A program made the translations under genes and the position numbers. This document shows, piece after piece, positions 36,666 through 47,090 of a stretch of DNA of 64,000 nucleotides; positions within the stretch are counted from its first letter, which is position 1, and every line of letters starts with the position of its first letter. Source of the DNA: Agapanthus africanus (taxonomy: Eukaryota; Streptophyta; Magnoliopsida; Asparagales; Amaryllidaceae); assembly GCA_030015575.1 (NCBI GenBank), contig CM057337.1, positions 294,028,044 through 294,092,043 on the forward strand, in the 5' to 3' direction. The notes below the pieces were generated by a model that searched no databases, was not told the DNA's origin, and was given only the letters and a program-made list of their open reading frames with translations.

Positions 36666-38847
36666 TGTAAGTCCACGTTGCGACCCCCGGTTCTTACGGG
36701 GAGGCGGAAACGGTATAAAATCAAAATTTTAACGCAAGAGGCAACATGGACTAAGCTAGGTCGGGATCTTTACCTAAACTAAAACTAGCATACTAAGCTA
36801 AAGATATTTAGCTACTCGGATGAAGATGGTTATACCTAAACTTGAACTCCTTCTCTTCAAGCTCCGATGGTGGTTCGATGGATCCTTCTCGTTGTCTCCG
36901 TACGCCGAAGATAGATCCACTTGAAAGCTCCAACCTTTAGCTCCTTCTTCGTTCTTTGAAGAAACTAGTTCACTTGGTTTGCTAAACCTAGTGAACTAGA
37001 ATGAGTAGAGATGATTTAGAATGGGATTTTATCTATGGTTCTTGATTCTCAACTCATGAGACAAGAGAACCATAGATCAAGAGAGGGAGCAAGAGGTTGA
37101 GGGTGAGAGCAAGAGGAGAGCTCAAGAACAAGAGAGAGAATGAGCAAGAAAGAATGAGCAACTCTTTTGTCTTTCACCCTCTCATAATCCAAAGTGATCA
37201 TAACTCATCATATCAAAAAAGTCTTATGTGATGGTTAGAAGCAACCATAACCTTATCATGTCACGCACTCATTTTACTCAAATGAGCAAGCAAGAAAAAG
37301 ACTTTGGCATGAAATGATAACCATGGTTATCATGATGGTCAACTAGTCAAGCCTAGTCAACCGGTCAACAAGTCAACAAAAGTCAACAAGTCACCAAAGT
37401 CAACAAGTCAACAAAAGTCAACAAGTCAACAACCATATCACCATAATACTTAATTAATATAATAGTTAATCACATATCATATTCTCATTAGGGTTGAGCA
37501 TAAAGTCAAAAAGTCAACGGTCAACTGTCAACAACCCTAATGAGAATCCGCTGCCTCTGCCTCCCTATCAGCTGTGCATACACACCCGCATCCGCGTTCC
37601 GAGGAACACGAATGCAAACTGGATAAATCCAATCCCATAAGGTACACTAGGATCTGGCTTAAACCAAAGCCCGCTAGTGTAAACTGTCCGGACACTGTAC
37701 GTGCACAAGTGCACGGATGTGACCCAACCCTGTCGCAAAACCACGCGACCTGTCGCAATACCATGCGACCTCTACTCTTTTGCCTAAAGGAGAAAAGCTT
37801 TCTGTGTGGGACTCTAAAGACTCGACACTATGCTGGCAGTGGGTTTAACCACAGACCGCAAGCGGCACTAGCTGTGCGTAACGGTCCCCAGGTAATGCCG
37901 ACAAGAAGACCGACGAGGCGAAACCCATCTGAACTCCTACTGAGCCTGAGTGAGACATTCTCCGTACAGTCCGGTCTGTTCGTCTGATACATCGCATGGC
38001 AGGCCTAGGGGGCGGTAAACGTCAGTCCCCCAATAGCGGTACAAGTCGTGCCGGAGCGAAGCCTAATACACCCTGAGATAACACTGGAAACCTACCAGTA
38101 TATCTCGTTTGCCCTGGCCAGGGACTACTCGTGTAATGGCTCTCCTAGACACAGCGCGATGTCAACCCCCAATACCGGGAGAGACGAATCCTGTCTAACC
38201 GTCACTGCCTCCAAGTGCTTCGGGACTGCACCCAACCACTACCTGTTTGCACGACTCCTTTAAGCCGTGGTAGGGTAGTGATCAAAGTACAGTGGGAACA
38301 CACTCGAGGCGGAGTGACAGTGTCAAGTCAGCGGACTAAGCTGTACTCATGTCACCTGGGAACTGATAACTGACGATAGGTATAATACCAACTAGTCAGT
38401 TCCCGACGAGTCCTGTCCAGTGTACCCGTAACCTAACGAGCACCCGCATACTATCTCAAGTACGACGTACTGACGGCTGTGGGACAGACCGTCTCCCACA
38501 CTGGGATGAGAAGCGCATGCGCTGGTCTACTCCGGAGTATCGATGCCCTGTCTCGATAGTCCTGCGACCAGGGACCTGCATAAGGATGTGCTTATAGATT
38601 ACCCAGCCCCACTGATGTGACGGCCATCACATCGCTGGTAATCAAGCAAAGATCCTAAGGGCTCAACTAATGTGTATAGGCGATATACAAAAATAAACAC
38701 ATGTACACATCGAAGTAGAAACAAACCAAGTAGCATACTACTATTTTGAGCAAGATTGTATATACAAGGTGAATATCCCAAGCATCCATTAAGTAATATA
38801 CAAACTAGTATGATACAGTAATGGCCTCTAGGGCATATACACTAACA
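36666..38847 (-). repeat. C4 3' LTR (2182 bp)
   Basis: TGTAAGTCC to ACTAACA in plus orientation. Stem-loops lie at 36965-36999 and 37033-37075, the W-box cluster at 37337-37433, and the palindrome CCCTGGCCAGGG at 38112-38123. Confidence 0.95.
37337..37535 (-). promoter_or_regulatory. W-box array in the C4 LTR
   Basis: About ten GTCAA cores in 97 bases (37337-37433), most being TTGACT or TTGACC in sense orientation, plus four more GTCAA cores at about 37505-37535. They are arranged as an irregular direct repeat with period about 8-12. The second LTR carries the same array at 45580-45676. WRKY binding is a motif-based inference. Confidence 0.5.
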
Positions 38848-38858
38848 ATCTCCCACTT
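38848..38858 (-). other. C4 polypurine tract
   Basis: The minus strand reads AAGTGGGAGAT adjoining the 3' LTR. Confidence 0.9.
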
Positions 38859-38861
38859 GCA

Positions 38862-41800
38862 CTAAGGCCATGTACTGGCGTATCGAAGACCTATCATCTC
38901 GATCAGCCGCTCGAACTGAGTCTGGGGCAAGGCCTTGGTGAATGGATCTGCAGTGTTGTCTTCTGAAGCGACTCTCCGAACCTCGATCTCCTGGCGATCT
39001 ACGATCTCCCTGATCAGGTGATACCGCCTCAAGATGTGCCTGGATTTCTGATGGGACCTGGGTTCCTTCGCTAAAGCTATAGCCCCGTTGTTGTCGCAAT
39101 ACAGAGGTATTGGATCAACAATGGACGGAACCACCTGAAGTTCTTTCAAGAACTTCCTCATCCAGACAGCTTCTTTTGCGGCATCAGATGCATCGATGTA
39201 TTCCGCTTCCATCGTCGAGTCTGCAACGGTTTCCTGTTTGGAACTCTTCCAACACACCGCCCCTCCATTGAGGGTAAAGACAAAACCCGACATGGACTTG
39301 GAATCATCCTTGTCACTCTGGAAGCTGGAGTCAGCAAAGGCCTCGATCTGGAGGTCTTTTCCGCCATACACCAAGAACATCTCCTTAGTCCTTCTCAGGT
39401 ACTTGAGAATGTTCTTTACCGCTATCCAGTGTTTCTCCCCTGGGTTAGACTGATACCGGCTTACCACACTCAGTGCATAAGCTACATTCGGTCTGGTACA
39501 CAACATCGCATACATTATAGAGCCTACCGCAGAAGCGTAGGGTATAATAGACATGCGATCCCTCTCCAAATCAGTCTTGGGAGACATCTCTTTAGAGAGG
39601 GTGATCCCGTGATAAGCCGGCAGGTTACCGCGCTTGGAATCTTCCATACTGAATCTTTTCAGCACGGTGTCGATGTACCTGGACTGAGAAAGTCCTAATA
39701 TCCTCTTGGATCTGTCACGGTAGATCCGGATACCCAGAATGTATGAGGCATCACCCAGGTCTTTCATGGAGAACCTGTGTGACAAGAACCCCTTGACAGA
39801 TTGTAGCATAGGAATGTCATTTCCTATTAAGAGAATGTCATCCACGTATAAAACGAGGAATACTACAGTTCTCGCTACAAATCTACTATAGATGCATGGT
39901 TCATCTGGATTTTTGATAAAGCCAAATTCTTTGACCGTCTCATCAAAGCAGATGTTCCAACTCCGCGATGCCTGCTTTAGTCCATAGATGGACTTAAGCA
40001 ACTTGCACACCTTTCCGCTGCTCCCACTCTGAATGAAACCCTCTGGCTGGTCCATATAGACACACTCCTCTAAATTTCCATTTAGAAAAGCTGTCTTTAC
40101 GTCCATTTGCCAGATCTCATAATCGTGGAAGGCAGCAATGGCAAGAAGGATCCGAATGGATTTCAGCATGGCTACTGGAGAAAAGGTTTCGTCGTAGTCC
40201 AAGCCAGGTCTTTGACGAAAACCCTTTGCTACCAGCCTAGCTTTATAGGTCTCAACCTGTCCATCTACACCAATCTTCCTTTTGAAGATCCACTTGCATC
40301 CTACGGGTTTTACCCCGTCTGGAGCAATGTCCAACGTCCATACCTTGTTGGTGTACATGGACTCCATTTCGATCCGCATTGCATCCAGCCATTTCACTGA
40401 GTCAACGCTCTGAACGGCCTGCTGGAAGCTAGTAGGCTCATCATAATCTATGATGCAATCCTCTCTATCCCCGTCTATGAGAAAACCGTAGTATCTCTCA
40501 GGCGGATGAGACTGCCTACTACTCCTGCGGAGTGGCGCAGGAATGTCCTGTTCTGTTGAACCCTCTGGTTCCACTAAGCTTTCAGTAACAGTCTGTGGTT
40601 CTGGAATTTCTTCCAGTTCTACTGCGCTCCCACTTATTTCTTTTTCTATGAACTGGTGTTCTAGAAAGTGGGCATGTCGAGAAACAAGAACTTTTTGTTC
40701 CTCTTCACAGTAGAAGAAATATCCCTTGGAATTCTTTGGATATCCCACAAACTTGCACAGTACTGAGCGTGCCTCGAGCTTGTCCGCATGCTGCTTTTTG
40801 ACAAAAGCTGGACTTCCCCATATCTTAATGTGATTAAGATGGGGTCTCTTCCGACACCACATCTCAAATGGCGTGGTAGGCACAGTCTTAGTGGGAACTC
40901 GGTTCAAAAGGTATGCGGCTGATTCTAGCGCATACCCCCAAAATGATCGCGGTAACTCAGCGTTACTCATCATGGACCGCACCATATCCAATAGGGTGCG
41001 GTTCCGTCTCTCCGATACACCGTTATGTTGCGGGGTGTATGGAGGAGTAAGCTGAGAGAGAATTCCGTTCTCTTTTAAATAGTCCAGGAACTCGGCACTT
41101 AAGGATTCTCCACCTCGATCCGATCTTAGAATCTTAATACTTTTGCCGGTCTGTTTCTCTACTTCATTCTTATACTCCTGGAATTTTCCAAAGGCCTCGG
41201 ACTTATGTTTCATTAAGAAGACATAACCGTACCTTGAGAAGTCATCCGTAAAAGTAATGAAGTAAGAATGTCCGCTTCGGGCATGTGTAGAAATTGGACC
41301 GCACACGTCACTGTGTACGAGTCCCAAGAGCTCGCTCGCTCTTACTCCATCTCCAGTAAACGGAGTCTTTGTCATCTTTCCTTTGAGACAAGATTGACAA
41401 GTGGCATATGATTGATATTCGAACGCATTCAAATATCCTTCTGTATGCAACTTAGTCAACCTTCTCTCATTGATGTGACCCAATCTACAATGCCATAAGA
41501 AAGTCTGATTTATTTCTGGAGACTTTCTTTTGTGTGTATTCTGGACATTAAAAATCTGTGGTTGGTTTAACACGTATATACCATTACTCAGAGTACCTGA
41601 CCCAATCAATACTTGATTAAGGTGAATGTTTACAACATTACTTACAAACGCAAATTCATAACCTTCTTTAGAAACTAAAGATACAGAAATGATATTACAA
41701 GTTGCGTTGGGTACAAAAAAGCAATTACGCAAAACCAAAACATGTCCATCAGACATTCCCAGGTGATAGTCCCCCACGGCTTTAGCATCCATGCTAGCTC

Positions 41801-42812
41801 CGTTTGCAACTCTGAGGGTCATGTCACCTGCTTTCAAAACACTACGGTTTCTCAACGCCTGCAAAGAATTACAGATATGAGATCCTGATCCGGTATCCAA
41901 TACCCAGGAAGTAGAGTTTATTGAAAGACAGTTTTCAATAACATACACACCTGAAGCTGAAGCTGCAACCTGCTTCAATTCCTGTGTTCTGGCCTTCCAG
42001 GCCCTGCAATCATTCTTCCAGTGTCCTTTCTTATGACAATAGAAGCATTCTTCCTTATCCACAAGCTTCCCCGCTATCTTTGTTGCTTTACCTTTTCCCT
42101 TCGTATCCACTTTACTAACACCGCCCCTTGGTTTGGCGGAGGCCTTCTTCTTCTTTCCCTTGGCTTTCGCCTTGGACCTAGAAGAAGATGATCCTCCTAC
42201 AAACAAAGTGGATGTTTCCCTACCTTTCTGTAGGGTGCCCTCTGCGCTCCTCAGCATGTTGAGGAGCTCTGAAAGTTCAACCTCTTTTTCTTGTAAGTTG
42301 AAGTTCAGTATAAACTGGGCGTAAGTGGAAGGAAGGGACTGGAGAACTATATCCGTATATAGCTCACTCTCCAATGTGATCCCTAGGTCAGCGAGCTCCT
42401 CAATGAAGCCGATCATCTTTAGCACGTGCTCGGCTACTGATGATCCGACGACCATTCTTGTCGAAAATAACTTTTTCGACGCTTCGTATCTTGCGATACG
42501 TGATTGCTCTCCATACAGTTCTTTTGTATGGAGCAATATGGACTCCATGTCCATATTCTCATGCCTCCTCTGATGTTCGTTGTCCATCGAGGCAAGCAGG
42601 AGGCACTTGGCCTTCGCGCAATCAATCTCCCAAGTCTTGCGGATTTCCTTATCCGCGACACTGGAAGTTGGACCAGGGACAGGGGGAGCTTTGGTGGTAA
42701 GAAGATACCCCAGCTTGTCATAAGTGATTGCTATCTTGACATTCCTGAGCCAATCTTTGTAGTTTGGCCCTGTCAGTTTGTTTTTATCTAGGAGTAACTT
42801 AAGTCCAGTCAT
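38862..42812 (-). CDS. C4 Gag-Pol polyprotein (Ty1/copia, Tork/Angela-like)
   Basis: One frame from ATG 42812 (MTGLKLLLDKNKLTGPNY) to the stop beside the polypurine tract, 1316 residues. The frame stays open six codons upstream to a TTG, but the ATG lies 13 bases past an acceptor-like TGCAG and matches usual copia gag starts. Order: gag helical part (1-190), lysine-rich linker (200-250), CCHC knuckle CFYCHKKGHWKNDC (256-269), protease DTG (306), integrase zinc region (about 441-475), integrase D502, D565 and E601 with 35-residue spacing and PQHNGVSERRNRT, linker (about 730-780), RT with YVDD at 989-992, RNase H (about 1110-1250). Gag and pol are in one frame as is normal for copia. The length is normal. 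The Tork/Angela placement rests on gag wording and leader size. Confidence 0.93.
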   Translation of the reverse strand: MTGLKLLLDKNKLTGPNYKDWLRNVKIAITYDKLGYLLTTKAPPVPGPTSSVADKEIRKTWEIDCAKAKCLLLASMDNEHQRRHENMDMESILLHTKELYGEQSRIARYEASKKLFSTRMVVGSSVAEHVLKMIGFIEELADLGITLESELYTDIVLQSLPSTYAQFILNFNLQEKEVELSELLNMLRSAEGTLQKGRETSTLFVGGSSSSRSKAKAKGKKKKASAKPRGGVSKVDTKGKGKATKIAGKLVDKEECFYCHKKGHWKNDCRAWKARTQELKQVAASASGVYVIENCLSINSTSWVLDTGSGSHICNSLQALRNRSVLKAGDMTLRVANGASMDAKAVGDYHLGMSDGHVLVLRNCFFVPNATCNIISVSLVSKEGYEFAFVSNVVNIHLNQVLIGSGTLSNGIYVLNQPQIFNVQNTHKRKSPEINQTFLWHCRLGHINERRLTKLHTEGYLNAFEYQSYATCQSCLKGKMTKTPFTGDGVRASELLGLVHSDVCGPISTHARSGHSYFITFTDDFSRYGYVFLMKHKSEAFGKFQEYKNEVEKQTGKSIKILRSDRGGESLSAEFLDYLKENGILSQLTPPYTPQHNGVSERRNRTLLDMVRSMMSNAELPRSFWGYALESAAYLLNRVPTKTVPTTPFEMWCRKRPHLNHIKIWGSPAFVKKQHADKLEARSVLCKFVGYPKNSKGYFFYCEEEQKVLVSRHAHFLEHQFIEKEISGSAVELEEIPEPQTVTESLVEPEGSTEQDIPAPLRRSSRQSHPPERYYGFLIDGDREDCIIDYDEPTSFQQAVQSVDSVKWLDAMRIEMESMYTNKVWTLDIAPDGVKPVGCKWIFKRKIGVDGQVETYKARLVAKGFRQRPGLDYDETFSPVAMLKSIRILLAIAAFHDYEIWQMDVKTAFLNGNLEECVYMDQPEGFIQSGSSGKVCKLLKSIYGLKQASRSWNICFDETVKEFGFIKNPDEPCIYSRFVARTVVFLVLYVDDILLIGNDIPMLQSVKGFLSHRFSMKDLGDASYILGIRIYRDRSKRILGLSQSRYIDTVLKRFSMEDSKRGNLPAYHGITLSKEMSPKTDLERDRMSIIPYASAVGSIMYAMLCTRPNVAYALSVVSRYQSNPGEKHWIAVKNILKYLRRTKEMFLVYGGKDLQIEAFADSSFQSDKDDSKSMSGFVFTLNGGAVCWKSSKQETVADSTMEAEYIDASDAAKEAVWMRKFLKELQVVPSIVDPIPLYCDNNGAIALAKEPRSHQKSRHILRRYHLIREIVDRQEIEVRRVASEDNTADPFTKALPQTQFERLIEMIGLRYASTWP

Positions 42813-42824
42813 GTTGATTGGTCG

Positions 42825-42860
42825 CTGCAATTAGGAGAGAGAAGAAGAAACACTCAGCAT
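42825..42860 (-). other. C4 splice-acceptor-like site before gag
   Basis: In sense orientation a pyrimidine tract with CTCCTAATTGCAG ends 13 bases before the gag ATG and is followed by CGACC. The same YAG|CGACC junction stands before the ORF in C2 (about 24227), C3 (about 32981) and C6 (about 56610). Spliced gag RNA is described for barley BARE1. No donor site was identified here. Confidence 0.45.
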
Positions 42861-43317
42861 GATGCTCTTGCAAGTTTAGAGTGGTTTTTAGTTTGTCTAA
42901 ACAGGATGGCTCCCACTGTTTCTCGAATCCCTCCTCAAACCATAAAGGAAGAATTAGTCAGGATCAATCCCACCGTACAATACTTGCTTAACCGTTCAGC
43001 CAGGCCGGTGTCGGTACTTCGAGGGAGGTTTTCCAACGCTTTCGTGAAGTTCCTTAATTAGAGAACCTCTTTTCCCTGGGGGCGTAGCCCCGCTAACACC
43101 TTTCTAGGCACCTACTAGGTTTATAGCATTGATCGTTAAGTGAGAAATTTCCCGAGGAGTAGCATATACTCACAGTAGGATCGGGATCCAAATATCATTG
43201 CGTGACGAAACTGAAGGAATCCTACCAGAATCATCACACTCCAAATGGTATGCAAATCTAGCAAGTTTCAGTACTTATGAAACTCCCGATGTGGATTTTT
43301 GCCCCATGCTCTTATGA

Positions 43318-43514
43318 CCTTGACTTTGGCCAAAATATCATAAGTCACATGTCAAGTTCTACCCGTCATTATCCAGGTTAATTTGGATCCATCCGTACCT
43401 ACCCTTGACTTTGGCCAAAATGGCAGTACGACTGTCCCAAACCAACGCATCTATCTATGCTACACATGAACACCCAATAGCTACCAATCACTGTGCCTTG
43501 ACTTTGGCCAACAT
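43318..43514 (-). other. C4 three-hairpin TTGGC-CAAA-GTCAA array
   Basis: Copies at 43318-43336, 43403-43421 and 43496-43514 share the sense loop CAAA. Outer stems are CTTATGA/TCATAAG, CGTAC/GTACG and CTGTG/CACAG, all perfect. Confidence 0.8.
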
Positions 43515-43623
43515 ACACAGCTTGAATACTATTGACTATTCATGTGAAACGACGGAGGGATACGGATGGTTTTGGCAAAACCGTGAACGTAGTGAACTTG
43601 ATTTGGTCGATGGAACGAGATAG

Positions 43624-43660
43624 CTTTTAAAAGGAGTGGCTCAAGCTCCGCATTTAAAAG
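43624..43660 (-). other. C4 37-nt leader hairpin
   Basis: Stem CTTTTAAA/TTTAAAAG with an inner GGAG/CTCC, nearly identical to C3. Confidence 0.7.
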
Positions 43661-44894
43661 TTGTTTTTGAAAAGAACCGAGTGGTTTTTCGAGAGTGTTC
43701 CAACGACTTTAACTTGGTTTATTATCTTGCATTAGTTCTTTTAATGCGTGATATTCTTGCATTAGTTCTTTTAATGCGTCCCATCATTTAATCCTACCAT
43801 TGCAGAAAACAACCAAAATATGACGTACGCTTATGCCATTCGCATTCGCCACGGGGCCCCGTCATTACCCGTTAGGTTACTTAACTAACGACAGAGCGGG
43901 GGCTGGGCTAGCGCGTCTGTAAAACATAAGCAACGCCTAAATAATATCATATATAGATATACTGCAATGATAAACATTTCAGATCACAGATAAATACATT
44001 GGATATACTAGCAATCTGTAATTTGTACGAGCCTGTAACAAAAACAGATAACACGGTCGCGGTGAATAGCCAAAACCGTACCCAAGACCCCTACGGGTGC
44101 GGCAAACTACCCGCCAAGTACCCGAAGCGTAGCAACCTCCCTCATCTCCATGAGTAGGCCACTCGACACTTCGGCATACCCGGTAGTTTGTGCACCCCTC
44201 CATGGGTCTATCCTAGGAGCAAAAACAGTAAAAAGAAATTATACAATGACGGCTACAACCCCTTCCCGGTTGTGCGGCCATACAAATAATTATTACATCA
44301 ATTTACAAATTTACATGAATTGCAAGAAAAGAAAACTCTCGTCTCACAACCCCCCGGCTATTCACCCGCGACAATCCAACATATTTATATACACATTCCA
44401 GCACATTACAGATCATGTATAACCCCGACCAATCGACTTATAGCGATTAGCCGACGTTCAATACATGCAAACATCACAGATATAACCATCATAGTCAAAG
44501 TGCAGTGAAGTTCGGAAAAATACGGAATTATAGGACCCCAAAAGGAAATTTCTTTTCTGGAAAATCTGGGCACATATAATATATTCCAAAAATCCCAAAA
44601 CCAACACAGACACACACTGCACGAAAAACGATGCACAGAAGACGACAAAGCGCGGCGGTTCCGCGGCGGATGCCTAGCTCTCGCGGCGGAAGGGCGGCGG
44701 TTTCGACGAATTACTGTATCGTTTTTCTTGGGTGTTCACACAAAACCCTGAGCCGAATTTACAAGTGTAAAGTTTTTCATTTTGAGCCAAAAAAATTTCA
44801 ACAGAAACTCAGTTTTTGTAAAAGTTTGGTTTTTGGATTTTTCCGGTTCCGAACTTCGTTACACTTCACTACCAAGCTAGTTTAAGTTTAGTTA

Positions 44895-44907
44895 GGCTCT
44901 GATACCA
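44895..44907 (-). other. C4 primer binding site
   Basis: The minus strand reads TGGTATCAGAGCC, one base from the 5' LTR. Confidence 0.93.
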
Positions 44908-44908
44908 C

Positions 44909-47090
44909 TGTAAGTCCACGTTGCGACCCCCGGTTCTTACGGGGAGGCGGAAACGGTATAAAATCAAAATTTTAACGCAAGAGGCAACATGGACTAAGCT
45001 AGGTCGGGATCTTTACCTAAACTAAAACTAGCATACTAAGCTAAAGATATTTAGCTACTCGGATGAAGATGGTTATACCTAAACTTGAACTCCTTCTCTT
45101 CAAGCTCCGATGGTGGTTCGATGGCTCCTTCTCGTTGTCTCCGTACGCCGAAGATAGATCCACTTGAAAGCTCCAACCTTTAGCTCCTTCTTCGTTCTTT
45201 GAAGAAACTAGTTCACTTGGTTTGCTAAACCTAGTGAACTAGAATGAGTAGAGATGATTTAGAATGGGATTTTATCTATGGTTCTTGATTCTCAACTCAT
45301 GAGACAAGAGAACCATAGATCAAGAGAGGGAGCAAGAGGTTGAGGGTGAGAGCAAGAGGAGAGCTCAAGAACAAGAGAGAGAATAAGCAAGAAAGAATGA
45401 GCAACTCTTTTGTCTTTCACCCTCTCATAATCCAAAGTGATCATAACTCATCATATCAAAAAAGTCTTATGTGATGGTTAGAAGCAACCATAACCTTATC
45501 ATGTCATGCACTCATTTTACTCAAATGAGCAAGCAAGAAAAAGACTTTGGCATGAAATGATAACCATGGTTATCATGATGGTCAACTAGTCAAGCCTAGT
45601 CAACCGGTCAACAAGTCAACAAAAGTCAACAAGTCACCAAAGTCAACAAGTCAACAAAAGTCAACAAGTCAACAACCATATCACCATAATACTTAATTAA
45701 TATAATAGTTAATCACATATCATATTCTCATTAGGGTTGAGCATAAAGTCAAAAAGTCAACGGTCAACTGTCAACAACCCTAATGAGAATCCGCTGCCTC
45801 TGCCTCCCTGTCAGCTGTGCATACACACCCGTATCCGCGTTCCGAGGAACACGAATGCAAACTGGATAAATCCAATCCCATAAGGTACACTAGGATCTGG
45901 CTTAAACCAAAGCCCGCTAGTGTAAACTGTCCGGACACTGTACGTGCACAAGTGCACGGATGTGACCGAACCCTGTCGCAAAACCACGCGACCTGTCGCA
46001 ATACCATGCGACCTCTACTCTTTTGCCTAAAGGCGAAAAGCTTTCTGTGTGGGACTCTAAAGACTCGACACTACGCTGGCAGTGGGTTTAACCACAGACC
46101 GCAAGCGGCACTAGCTGTGCGTAACGGTCCCCAGGTAATGCCGACAAGAAGACCGACGAGGCGAAACCCATCTGAACTCCTACTGAGCCTGAGTGAAACA
46201 TTCTCCGTACAGTCCGGTCTGTTCGTCTGATACATCGCATGGCGGGCCTAGGGGGCGGTAAACGTCAGTCCCCCAATAGCGGTACAAGTCGTGCCGGAGC
46301 GAAGCCCAATACACCCTGAGATAACACTGGAAACCTACCAGTATATCTCGTTTGCCCTGGCCAGGGACTACTCGTGTAATGGCTCTCCTAGACACAGCGC
46401 GATGTCAACCCCCAATACCGGGAGAGACGAATCCTGTCTAACCATCACTGCCTCCAAGTGCTTCGGGACTGCACCCAACCACTACCTGTTTGCACGACTC
46501 CTTTGAGCCGTGGTAGGGTAGTGATCAAAGTACAGTGGGAACACACTCGAGGCGGAGTGACAATGTCAAGTCAGCGGACTAAGCTGTACTCATGTCACCT
46601 GGGAACTGATAACTGACGATAGGTATAATACCAACTAGTCAGTTCCCGACGAGTCCTGTCCAGTGTAACCGTAACCTAACGAGCACCCGCATACTATCTC
46701 AAGTACGACGTACTGACGGCTGTGGGACAGACCGTCTCCCACACTGGGATGAGAAGCGCATGCGCTGGTCTACTCCGGAGTATCGATGCCCTGTCTCGAT
46801 AGTCCTGCGACCAGGGACCTGCATAAGGATGTGCTTATAGATTACCCAGCCCCACTGGTGTGACGGCCATCACATCGCTGGTAATCAAGCAAAGATCCTA
46901 AGGGCTCTACTAATGTGTATAGGCGATATATAAAAATAAACACATGTACACATTGAAGTAGAAACAAACCAAGTAGCATACTACTATTTTGAGCAAGATT
47001 GTATATACAAGGTGAATATCCTAAGCATCCATTAAGTAATATACAAACTAGTATGATACAGTAATGGCCTCTAGGGCATATACACTAACA
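44909..47090 (-). repeat. C4 5' LTR (2182 bp)
   Basis: Collinear end to end with 36666-38847 with about 20 differences. It contains the same stem-loops (45208-45242, 45276-45318), W-box array (45580-45676) and palindrome (46355-46366). Confidence 0.95.

Larger units (their letters stand above)
42813..44894 (-). other. C4 untranslated leader
   Basis: About 2.1 kb without credible coding sequence. It holds an acceptor-like site (42825), three-hairpin array (43318-43514), 37-nt hairpin (43624-43660), direct repeat of CTTGCATTAGTTCTTTTAAT (about 43733-43785), conserved block (about 43810-43930) and a GC-rich block (44648-44705) that folds less cleanly than in C3, C6 and C7. Confidence 0.8.
36666..47090 (-). 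mobile_element. C4: copia element that looks whole, inserted in the C3 5' LTR
   Basis: Two 2182-bp LTRs (36666-38847 and 44909-47090) of identical length with about 20 mismatches by eye (about 1%). At 1.3e-8 per site per year that is a few hundred thousand years. Polypurine tract, one open gag-pol frame, leader and primer site are all in place. The target duplication is gaaac (36661-36665) and ggaac (47091-47095), differing by one base, and the empty-site sequence can be seen in the C3 3' LTR near 28660. Whether it is active cannot be judged from sequence. Confidence 0.95.

Noticed and set aside
37337-37433. Possible CRISPR-like or satellite array
   Set aside because: Units are short and irregular with no regular spacers, and they lie in an LTR of a plant element; read instead as a W-box cluster.
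37574-37987. 137-codon frame, repeated at 45817-46230 and in shorter form near 27937
   Set aside because: It lies inside the C4 and C3 LTRs, recurs only because the LTRs do, has no recognisable domain, and lies antisense to the element.
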